Of a stretch of DNA of 7,350 bases, positions 1 through 5,966 are shown one piece after another (within the stretch, counting starts at the first letter, position 1; every line of letters starts with the position of its first letter). Location: NCBI GenBank assembly GCA_964472465.1, contig CAYYLW010000134.1:1-7350 (forward strand), written 5' to 3'. Under the pieces are notes generated by a model, which worked only from the letters and a program-made list of their open reading frames with translations, had not been told where the DNA came from and did no database searches. Made by a program: the position numbers and the translations under genes. The stretch is from JAAYCI01 sp964472465. GTDB taxonomy: Bacteria; Bacillota; Clostridia; Oscillospirales; Ruminococcaceae.

Positions 1-1088
1 TCAAACTCCCGCTCCCGCCGCTCGATGATGATTTCCAGATGCAGCAGGCCCAAAAAGCCACAGCGGAAGCCAAAGCCCAGCGCCACGCTGGTCTCGGGCT
101 CAAAGCTTAGGGCCGCGTCGTTCAGTTGCAGCTTTTCCAGCGCGTCGGTCAAATCGGGGTATTTGGCACCATCGGCCGGGTAGATGCCACAAAACACCAT
201 GGGAACCACCTTGCGGTAACCCGGCAACGCCTCGCTGGCGGGGTTCTGGCAACCAGTGACGGTATCGCCCACCCGCGTTTCGCGCACGTTTTTGATGCTG
301 GCGGTGAAATAGCCCACCTCGCCCGCCGAAAGGCTGGGGGCGGGAATCAGGCCCAGGGCGCCCATCCTGCCCACCTCCACCACCTGGAATTTCGTCCCGG
401 CGGCCATCATCTGCACACTGTCTCCGGCTTGTATCGTCCCTTCAAACAGGCGCAGGTATACAATCACGCCCTTGTAGCTGTCATAGGCCGAGTCAAAAAT
501 CAGGGCCTTGAGGGGGGCTTCCGCGTCACCCGTGGGGGGCGGAATGGCCGCCACAATGCGCTCTAGCACCGCGTCTATCCCAATGCCCGCCTTGGCCGAA
601 ATGCGCGGCGCGTCCAGCGCCGGTAGGCCAATCACGTCCTCCACCTCCTGGGCCACCCTGTCCGGCTCGGCGCTGGGCAGGTCCATCTTGTTCAGCACCG
701 GCACAATTTCCAAATCGTGTTCTAAGGCCAGGTAGGTGTTGGCCAGGGTTTGCGCCTCCACCCCTTGGCTGGCGTCCACAATCAAAATGGCCCCCTCGCA
801 GGCGGCCAAAGAACGGCTCACCTCGTAGTTAAAGTCCACATGGCCGGGGGTGTCTATCAGGTTAAACTCGTACTCTTCGCCGTCCTTCGCCTTGTATACC
901 AGGGTAACGGCGCGCGCTTTTATAGTGATTCCGCGTTCTTTTTCCAAATCCATGTCGTCCAGAAGCTGGCTGCTCATCAAGCGCTGGTCCACGCTTTGGG
1001 TCAGTTCCAAAATACGGTCGGCCAGGGTGGATTTCCCATGGTCGATATGGGCGATAATACAAAAATTGCGGATATTGCTCTGTTTCAA
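1..1088 (-). CDS. lepA: Elongation factor 4 (LepA), 3' end cut by window edge
   Basis: This is a ribosome-associated translational GTPase that acts on stalled or mistranslocated ribosomes in the cytoplasm, possibly at the membrane. The reverse strand reads 362 codons without a stop; family members are about 600 residues, so the last 40% is off the left edge. Visible GTPase motifs: G1 AHIDHGKST (residues 13-21), switch I region with ERGITIK (51-57), G3 DTPGH (79-83), G4 NKMD (133-136) and a G5-type SAK in PRISAKAGIG. The stretch GFRCGFLGLLHLEII near the edge is a LepA signature that separates it from EF-G and other translational GTPases. I chose TTG at 1088 because it gives the family's usual N-terminus (MKQSNIRNFCIIAHIDHGKS) and has GGAGG nine bases upstream. 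The ATG at 1104 opens a different, wrong frame. The gene is divergent from the kinase at 1275. Function is established for the family; nothing looks damaged. Confidence 0.97.
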   Translation of the reverse strand, partial: MKQSNIRNFCIIAHIDHGKSTLADRILELTQSVDQRLMSSQLLDDMDLEKERGITIKARAVTLVYKAKDGEEYEFNLIDTPGHVDFNYEVSRSLAACEGAILIVDASQGVEAQTLANTYLALEHDLEIVPVLNKMDLPSAEPDRVAQEVEDVIGLPALDAPRISAKAGIGIDAVLERIVAAIPPPTGDAEAPLKALIFDSAYDSYKGVIVYLRLFEGTIQAGDSVQMMAAGTKFQVVEVGRMGALGLIPAPSLSAGEVGYFTASIKNVRETRVGDTVTGCQNPASEALPGYRKVVPMVFCGIYPADGAKYPDLTDALEKLQLNDAALSFEPETSVALGFGFRCGFLGLLHLEIIIERREREF

Positions 1089-1102
1089 GCAGGCGTCCCT
1101 CC
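1086..1102 (-). promoter_or_regulatory. lepA SD sequence and TTG start
   Basis: On the minus strand a perfect GGAGG (1098-1102) is followed after nine bases by TTG (1088-1086), which opens the LepA frame. No ATG or GTG in that frame lies between the SD and the first conserved residues, so the non-ATG start is well supported by position and homology. Confidence 0.8.
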
Positions 1103-1146
1103 ATTATGGCAAATCGGCCCGGGGCTGTTTGCGCACGGCCTTAGAT

Positions 1147-1175
1147 ATTTTACCATAGTTTCCCTTCAAAATAAA
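1147..1175 (-). promoter_or_regulatory. Candidate lepA promoter (extended -10)
   Basis: Reading the minus strand, TGGTAAAAT (1155-1147) is an extended -10 with a good TAAAAT hexamer. Seventeen bases upstream sits TTTATT (1175-1170), a poor -35 match, which an extended -10 can tolerate. The predicted transcript would start about 50 bases before the lepA TTG codon. This is motif matching only. Confidence 0.45.
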
Positions 1176-1181
1176 CCCGGC

Positions 1182-1210
1182 TGGTTCTCTGCGCGCTATT
1201 GTGCTATACT
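1182..1210 (+). promoter_or_regulatory. Candidate nahK promoter (extended -10)
   Basis: TGCTATACT (1202-1210) is an extended -10 with hexamer TATACT at 1205-1210. The -35 position at 17-bp spacing reads TGGTTC (1182-1187), which is weak. Transcription would start near 1217, leaving a leader of about 58 bases before the kinase ATG. Together with the lepA promoter candidate this makes a back-to-back promoter region. Confidence 0.5.
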
Positions 1211-1274
1211 ATACCAAAAGATTTTCAGGAACTTTACCAAAAATTTACGTTTTTCGCCTCGCGGGAGGGCCCCC

Positions 1275-2384
1275 ATGAAACAAGAAAACCAATGCCTGGC
1301 GGCGGCGCTGGCCGCTTTTCCCTACGAGGGGAAAATTGTAGCGCTGGAACCCTTTGGCGCGGGCCATATCAACGATACCTACGCCGTGTTTGTGGAGTGC
1401 TACCCAGAGCCGCACCTGGCCTATATCCTGCAGCGTATCAACACCCATGTATTTAAAAAACCGCGGGAGGTGATGGAGAACATCCACGGGGTCACCCACC
1501 ACATCCGCCACCACCTGAAAGAACGCGGGGAGAACCCCGCCCGCGGGGTGTTGCATTTTTTGAAAACGGTGGACGGAGACACCGCCTATTTCGATGCCGA
1601 GGGCATGCCCTGGCGCAGCTACCGCTTTATAGAGCACAGCTACTGCCACGACAAAGCCCCCACCCCGGAACTGTTTTACCAGTCTGGCAAAGCCTTTGGG
1701 GCCTTTTTGCGAATGCTGGACGGCTACCCCGCCGAAACCCTGCACGAGACCATCCCCGATTTTCACAACACCCCCAAGCGTTTGGAAGCACTGCGCAGTG
1801 TGCTGGCGGAAGACCCCCTGGGGCGCAAAAGTAGCTGCGAGGGGGAGCTGGCCTTCGCGCTGGAGCGTGAGGCTTTATGCCACGAACTGCTGGGGCAGCA
1901 AAAAGCGGGGCGGCTGCCGCTGCGGGTAACCCACAACGACACCAAGCTGAACAATGTGTTGTTTGACGAGGACAGCGGCCTTGCCATCTGTGTCATCGAT
2001 TTGGACACCATCATGCCGGGCCTAGCCGCCAGCGATTTTGGGGATTCCATCCGCTTTGGGGCCACCACCGCCGCCGAGGATGAGATGGACCTTAGCAAGG
2101 TACAGTTTAGCCTGCCGCTGTTTGAAGCCTACACACGCGGCTATTTGGAGGAGGCCGGGGCCACCCTCACCTCGGCCGAAAAAGAAACCCTGCCCCTTGG
2201 GGCCAAGCTGCTCACCCTGGAATGTGGCATCCGCTTCTTGACCGACCACCTGGCCGGGGACCAATACTTTAAAACCGACCGCCCCGGCCAAAACCTGGAC
2301 CGCTGCCGTACCCAGTTTAAGCTGGTGGCCGAGATGGAGCGCCACTACCCCGCCATGCAGGAAATTGTGGCACAGCTATCCTAA
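1275..2384 (+). CDS. nahK: N-acetylhexosamine 1-kinase-like phosphotransferase
   Basis: This 369-residue cytoplasmic kinase resembles, along its whole length, the bifidobacterial NahK (359 residues), which phosphorylates GlcNAc and GalNAc at C1 using ATP in the lacto-N-biose/galacto-N-biose pathway. The fold is that of aminoglycoside phosphotransferases. Visible motifs: GAGHINDTY (28-36) in the nucleotide-binding lobe, YRFIEH (116-121), the catalytic loop THNDTKLNN (219-227) with the presumed catalytic base D222, IDLDTIMPG (241-249) with metal-binding D242, DFGDSIRFG (254-262), and ECGIRFLTDHLAGDQYF (316-332). These are the same blocks in the same order as NahK. ATG 1275 is preceded by GGGAGG (1263-1268) six bases away; the frame is open far upstream (to about 750), but that part lies antisense to lepA and is rejected. 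No lacto-N-biose phosphorylase, galT or galE is visible beside it, so its exact sugar is uncertain. Confidence 0.85.
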   Translation: MKQENQCLAAALAAFPYEGKIVALEPFGAGHINDTYAVFVECYPEPHLAYILQRINTHVFKKPREVMENIHGVTHHIRHHLKERGENPARGVLHFLKTVDGDTAYFDAEGMPWRSYRFIEHSYCHDKAPTPELFYQSGKAFGAFLRMLDGYPAETLHETIPDFHNTPKRLEALRSVLAEDPLGRKSSCEGELAFALEREALCHELLGQQKAGRLPLRVTHNDTKLNNVLFDEDSGLAICVIDLDTIMPGLAASDFGDSIRFGATTAAEDEMDLSKVQFSLPLFEAYTRGYLEEAGATLTSAEKETLPLGAKLLTLECGIRFLTDHLAGDQYFKTDRPGQNLDRCRTQFKLVAEMERHYPAMQEIVAQLS

Positions 2385-2421
2385 CGGGTGTGGTTTGGCC
2401 GAAAAACCAGCACCAAGCCAT

Positions 2422-2450
2422 TTGACCAGAAGGCCTTGTTTTGATACAAT
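2422..2450 (+). promoter_or_regulatory. Near-consensus sigma-A promoter for the 3D-domain gene
   Basis: TTGACC (2422-2427) and TACAAT (2445-2450) are separated by exactly 17 bases, each one base off consensus, and a TG at 2442-2443 makes an extended -10 as well. Transcription should begin near 2457. This places the true gene start downstream of the TTG at 2441, where the open frame itself begins, and makes the gene independent of nahK. Confidence 0.8.
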
Positions 2451-2460
2451 ATACCCACTG

Positions 2461-2488
2461 CATGCGGCGGCCTTCTGGCTGCCGCATG
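2461..2488 (+). repeat. Strong hairpin at the 5' end of the transcript
   Basis: CATGCGGCGGCC (2461-2472) pairs with GGCTGCCGCATG (2477-2488) across the tetraloop TTCT, giving a 12-bp stem with a single G-U pair at 2469/2480 (a G-U could also be added outside at 2460/2489). It lies about 4 bases downstream of the predicted transcription start and some 40 bases before the coding region. No T-run follows on either strand, so it is not an ordinary terminator. It could stabilise the mRNA 5' end or, as DNA, be a protein-binding palindrome. Confidence 0.7.
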
Positions 2489-2527
2489 TTCGTCCCCATC
2501 CAATTGAAAATGAGAGAAAGAACCTCT

Positions 2528-3580
2528 ATGAGAAGAAAATATGAACGTTTCCGCCTGCGCTGCAAAGGGCTTACCCGCCTTTGGGCGGCGCTGCTGGCCG
2601 GGCTGTTGCTTGCGGCCAGCCTGTTCACCACCGTGATGGCCCAGGACATCGTGCGCGTTACCGATTCCGACGGAAACAGCCACACCATGCTCACCACCGG
2701 CCTTTCGCCAGACGAAATGCTGGCTTTGGCCAGCCAGGTGGCCGGCACACACGATGAGGTGCAGCTTACCGAAAGCAGCCCCGGCTACACCAGCCTGAAC
2801 ATCCTGCGGGCTTTTCCGGTTTCTGCCAGGGCCGACGGCAACCTGTACCAGGCCGATATGGTGGGCGGCACGGTGGGCGATTTGCTGAAGAAATGCGCCG
2901 TGCGCCTGGAAGGCGAGGACTATGTGGAGCCCGCCCTGGACACCCCCCTCAGCGAAGGGCTGGAGGTGGCGGTGCACCGGGTGAGTTACGAGGAAGAGAC
3001 CACCCGCGCCGAGGTGGAGGACGCCGAGGTGGACCTCTACCTGGACAAACTGCTGACCGAGGATCCCGAAACACCCTTCCGCCGCAGCAATTCCGGCATC
3101 TACACCGCCACCTACCGCCACCGCTTGGTGGATGGTAAACCCCAGGAGAGCGAATTGCTTGCGCTGGTTCCGGTTATCACCCCGCGGGACCCTGGCTCTA
3201 CCGCTTTTACACCGGGTGTGCCCTGCTCCACCATCGCCGAGTTTGAGGGGGTGGAAATGGGCATTGACGGCCTGCCGGTAAATGCCTCGCGGGTGATACG
3301 CGGCGCCACCACCACGGCCTACTCCTCCTCTGGCGGGCGGGGGGCCTCCGGCCTTGGGCTGTACTGCGGCACCGTGGCGGTCAACCCGAACGTCATCCCC
3401 TATGGCACCCGTCTGTTCATCACCACACCCGACCAAAGCTTTGTCTACGGTTTTGCCATCGCCACAGACACCGGCATCGCCCTGATGGACGGCCGGGTGG
3501 ATATCGACCTGTACTTCGCCACAAACGCCGAATGCCGCCGCTTTGGCAAGCGCGCCATGGACGTATATATTCTGGATTGA
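2528..3580 (+). CDS. Exported DUF348/G5-like/3D-domain protein (YabE/RpfB type)
   Basis: A 350-residue protein with a basic N-terminus (MRRKYERFRLRCKG) and a hydrophobic segment at about 16-37 ending VMA-Q, a plausible signal peptidase site near 38/39, so it is exported or anchored. Then come a weak DUF348-like repeat (about 42-85), a clear one (about 90-152: ILRAFPV, GTVGDLLKKC, LDTPLSEGLEVAVHRV), a degenerate G5-like stretch (about 155-212: the end part GIYTATYRHRLVDGKPQES is recognisable), and a C-terminal 3D domain (about 256-350) with AVNPNVIPYGTRLFI, the Asp-containing ATDTG (312-316) and DGRVDIDLYF (321-330). The 3D domain is a double-psi barrel seen in lytic transglycosylase-like enzymes and resuscitation factors; a peptidoglycan role is inferred. 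ATG 2528 is preceded by a purine stretch (GAGAAAG, seven bases away), only a modest SD; ATG 2510 in frame is the alternative. It is a single-gene transcription unit between its own promoter and a strong terminator. Confidence 0.85.
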   Translation: MRRKYERFRLRCKGLTRLWAALLAGLLLAASLFTTVMAQDIVRVTDSDGNSHTMLTTGLSPDEMLALASQVAGTHDEVQLTESSPGYTSLNILRAFPVSARADGNLYQADMVGGTVGDLLKKCAVRLEGEDYVEPALDTPLSEGLEVAVHRVSYEEETTRAEVEDAEVDLYLDKLLTEDPETPFRRSNSGIYTATYRHRLVDGKPQESELLALVPVITPRDPGSTAFTPGVPCSTIAEFEGVEMGIDGLPVNASRVIRGATTTAYSSSGGRGASGLGLYCGTVAVNPNVIPYGTRLFITTPDQSFVYGFAIATDTGIALMDGRVDIDLYFATNAECRRFGKRAMDVYILD

Positions 3581-3590
3581 CCCCCTTTTG

Positions 3591-3622
3591 CCCCCCTGCC
3601 TTCCCCAGCAGGGGGGTTGTTT
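3591..3622 (+). terminator. Intrinsic terminator after the 3D-domain gene
   Basis: CCCCCCTGC (3591-3599) pairs perfectly with GCAGGGGGG (3608-3616) over an 8-base loop, followed by TTGTTT (3617-3622). The hairpin begins ten bases after the stop codon. It separates the 3D-domain gene from the glycogen operon. The reverse strand lacks a T-run after the hairpin, so it appears unidirectional. Confidence 0.92.
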
Positions 3623-3656
3623 AGACAAAAAATGTTAAACTTGCACAAAAACCAGG

Positions 3657-3689
3657 TGTAAGTTCTTCCAGTATTTGCCACATCTTACA
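3657..3689. repeat. Inverted repeat just upstream of the glgB promoter
   Basis: TGTAAG (3657-3662) and CTTACA (3684-3689) are perfect inverted copies separated by 21 bases. The right copy ends eight bases before the -35 hexamer. The arms are short enough for chance, but the position fits a regulator binding site upstream of the glg promoter. Confidence 0.3.
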
Positions 3690-3697
3690 GAAAAGAC

Positions 3698-3726
3698 TTG
3701 CATTCATGGCGCGAATTGAGTACAAT
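3698..3726 (+). promoter_or_regulatory. Near-consensus promoter of the glg operon
   Basis: TTGCAT (3698-3703) and TACAAT (3721-3726) are separated by 17 bases. The predicted start is near 3733, about 208 bases upstream of the glgB ATG. It follows the intrinsic terminator of the preceding gene, as expected for the head of an operon. Confidence 0.75.
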
Positions 3727-3732
3727 AAGAAC

Positions 3733-3940
3733 ACGCTAGAACAGATGTTTTCTCAAATGCATGGCGGGCACCGGCGGCCAGGATTACGCCCCCCAAAACG
3801 GCGGTAAACTGCCCCGCCGTAACCGCCCCAAAAGCGCCCCCTCTGCCAAATGCCCGGCGCAGGGGCAAAGGCTTTTCCCCGCTTTGGCCACGCGGCGTTT
3901 TCTTCTCGTTTCTATAATTATGGGCACACCGGAGGTTTTG
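3733..3940 (+). other. Long G+C-rich leader of the glg mRNA
   Basis: About 208 bases lie between the predicted transcription start and the glgB ATG. The segment is G+C-rich, unlike the other intergenic regions here, and holds at least two hairpins: ACGGCGG (3798-3804) with CCGCCGT (3814-3820), and GGGG (3862-3865) with CCCC (3877-3880), extended inward by AAA/TTT and outward by GC/GC around a bulge. A T-rich run (TTTTCTTCT, 3898-3906) follows. A perfect TATAAT occurs at 3913-3918 but has no -35 at proper spacing. The SD GGAGG (3931-3935) precedes ATG by five bases. I recognise no known riboswitch class in it. Confidence 0.5.
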
Positions 3941-5932
3941 ATGCAGAAGTTCACAAACTTACAGGTGGATACCGAGCTCTATCAGTTCCGCAGGGGCCAA
4001 AACTACGAGTGCTGGAAGTTCCTTGGCTCTCATTTGGGCGAAGTGGGGGGCGAAGCGGGCGCTTTGTTCCGCGTGTGGGCCCCCCGTGCCAAAGCCGTGA
4101 GCGTGGTGGGGGATTTTAACCGCTGGATGCCCGGCGTGCACCCCCTGCGCAACCTCTCTAAAACCGGCGTGTGGGAATGTTTCATCCCGGGGCTTGTGGA
4201 ATACGATATCTACAAATACTGCATCACCACAAAAGAGGACGAGATGGTGTTTAAGGCCGACCCTTACGCCTTCCACACCGAAACCCGCCCCTCCAATTGC
4301 AGCAAGCTGTACAACCTTTCGGCCCACACCTGGGGCGACGCGCGCTGGCAGCGGCAAAAGCAGAAGGAAAACGCCCAGCGCCGCCCCATGAATATCTATG
4401 AGGTGCACGCGGGCAGTTGGCGGATGCACGAGGACGGCAACCCCTATAGCTACCGAGACTTGGCCGATGCCCTGATTCCCTACGTGAAAGAGATGGGCTA
4501 CACCCATATTGAGCTGATGCCCCTCACCGAATACCCCTTCGACGGAAGCTGGGGCTACCAGGTAAGTGGCTATTTTGCCCCCACCAGCCGCTACGGCGCC
4601 CCACACGACTTCATGTATTTTGTGGACATGTGCCACCAGGCGGGCATCGGCGTGATTATGGACTGGGTGCCCGCCCACTTCCCCAAGGACGCCTTTGGGC
4701 TGTACCGTTTCGACGGCACCAACTGCTATGAGGACCAAAACCCCCTGCGGGCCGAGCACCGCGAATGGGGCACCATGGTGTTTGATTTTGGCCGCCCCGA
4801 AGTGCTGTGTTTCCTCATCTCCTCGGCGCTGTTCTGGCTGGAGGTCTACCACATAGACGGCCTGCGTTTTGACGCCGTGGCCAGCATGCTGTATCTGGAC
4901 TATAACCGCCAGGACGGTGAGTGGGAACCCAACACCGAAGGCGGCAAGGAGAACCTGGAAGCTATTGAATTTTTGAAAAAGGTGAACACCGCCGCCTTCA
5001 AACGCCACCCCGGCTGCCTGATGATTGCCGAGGAATCCACCGCCTGGCCACTGGTCTCAGCGCCGGTGCACAGCGGGGGGCTGGGCTTTAACTTCAAGTG
5101 GAACATGGGCTGGATGAACGACATGCTTAGCTACATGGAAACCGACCCCTTCTTCCGTGCGGGCAACCACCACAAACTCACCTTCAGCTTTTTCTATGCC
5201 TTTAGCGAACACTATGTGCTGCCCATCAGCCACGATGAGGTGGTGCACGGCAAAGGCAGCCTAATTGGCAAAATGCCCGGCGACTATACGGACAAATTTG
5301 CCGAGATGCGGGTGTTTTTTGGCTATATGATCGCCCATCCCGGCAAGAAATTGCTGTTCATGGGCCAGGAGTTTGGCCAGTTCACCGAATGGAGCGAGAT
5401 GCGCCCCCTGGACTGGATGCTGCTGGATTACGAGAGCCACCGCCAGTTGCACCACTACAGCAAAACCCTCAACCATTTCTACTTGCAGCACCCCGCCTTT
5501 TGGCAGCAGGACGATTCCTGGGAGGGCTTCCAGTGGGTTGTGCCGGATGACGACACCCAGAACATCATCGTGTTCCTGCGCAAGGAACGGCAGGGCGAGC
5601 AACTGGCCATCCTGTGCAACTTTGCCCCGGTGCTGCGCCGCGATTACCGCTTTGGCGTACCCGGCCCCGGCGTTTACAAAGAACTGTTTTGCAGCGATGC
5701 GGCAGAGTTTGGCGGCGAGGGCTTAACCAATGGCAGCCCGCGCGCCAAACGCGGCGAACTGCACGGCCTGCCCTACCAGCTTAGCGTCACGGTGCCGCCG
5801 CTCTCCATGCTGGCCTTCCGGGTGCCGCCGCCCGCCACCAAACCTTCTGGCAGCGCCAAACCGGCAGCCAAGAGGGCCCGGGCGGGCAAAGCCCCCACCA
5901 AAGCCAACGCCACCCAATCAGTCAAGGGGTAA
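3941..5932 (+). CDS. glgB: 1,4-alpha-glucan branching enzyme (GlgB, GH13)
   Basis: This 663-residue cytoplasmic enzyme cuts alpha-1,4-glucan chains and rejoins them as alpha-1,6 branches in glycogen. Order: one N-terminal CBM48-type domain (about 30-115: FRVWAPRAKAVSVVGDFNRW), the GH13 barrel, then a C-terminal beta domain ending in LSMLAFRV. Catalytic regions are intact: I, DWVPAHFPKD (D241); II, GLRFDAVASMLY with nucleophile D311; III, IAEESTAW with the acid/base Glu at about 364; IV, SHDEVVHGKGS (H431, D432). NIYEVHAGSW and MGQEFGQFTEW are further GlgB signatures. ATG 3941 is supported by GGAGG at 3931-3935; the in-frame ATG at 3761 has no SD and adds 60 residues unlike the family. The last 35 residues (629-663) are an Ala/Pro/Lys-rich tail with six Lys, two Arg and no acidic residue, which is unusual. 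The gene heads the glg operon; glgC follows after 34 bases. Confidence 0.97.
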   Translation: MQKFTNLQVDTELYQFRRGQNYECWKFLGSHLGEVGGEAGALFRVWAPRAKAVSVVGDFNRWMPGVHPLRNLSKTGVWECFIPGLVEYDIYKYCITTKEDEMVFKADPYAFHTETRPSNCSKLYNLSAHTWGDARWQRQKQKENAQRRPMNIYEVHAGSWRMHEDGNPYSYRDLADALIPYVKEMGYTHIELMPLTEYPFDGSWGYQVSGYFAPTSRYGAPHDFMYFVDMCHQAGIGVIMDWVPAHFPKDAFGLYRFDGTNCYEDQNPLRAEHREWGTMVFDFGRPEVLCFLISSALFWLEVYHIDGLRFDAVASMLYLDYNRQDGEWEPNTEGGKENLEAIEFLKKVNTAAFKRHPGCLMIAEESTAWPLVSAPVHSGGLGFNFKWNMGWMNDMLSYMETDPFFRAGNHHKLTFSFFYAFSEHYVLPISHDEVVHGKGSLIGKMPGDYTDKFAEMRVFFGYMIAHPGKKLLFMGQEFGQFTEWSEMRPLDWMLLDYESHRQLHHYSKTLNHFYLQHPAFWQQDDSWEGFQWVVPDDDTQNIIVFLRKERQGEQLAILCNFAPVLRRDYRFGVPGPGVYKELFCSDAAEFGGEGLTNGSPRAKRGELHGLPYQLSVTVPPLSMLAFRVPPPATKPSGSAKPAAKRARAGKAPTKANATQSVKG

Positions 5933-5966
5933 ACTCATTATATGTACGCCGCAGGGAGGAAACGCC

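Noticed and set aside
862..1104. Minus-strand ATG frame starting at 1104 as the lepA start
   Set aside because: That frame translates to a protein without LepA motifs; the LepA frame starts one register over, at TTG 1088.
750..1274. A 175-residue N-terminal extension of the kinase frame
   Set aside because: It runs antisense to lepA, has no family resemblance, and the ATG at 1275 has a good SD and gives the NahK-like N-terminus.
2388..2413. Hairpin after nahK (TGGTTT with AAACCA, extended by GTG/CAC around a bulge) as a terminator
   Set aside because: The stem is weak and no T-run follows; termination of nahK is not demonstrated by it, and it may read through into the next gene.
2381..3628. 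Minus-strand open frame of 415 codons
   Set aside because: It lies opposite the 3D-domain gene, is rich in Gly, Ala, His and Gln as is typical of antisense frames in G+C-rich genes, and resembles no protein; the plus-strand gene has clear domains.
3761..3940. 60-residue N-terminal extension of GlgB from ATG 3761
   Set aside because: No SD, no family resemblance, and a perfect GGAGG precedes ATG 3941. The absence of in-frame stops is expected in G+C-rich DNA.
3959..5008. Minus-strand open frame of 349 codons
   Set aside because: It is antisense to glgB, whose catalytic motifs are intact; composition is that of a shadow frame.
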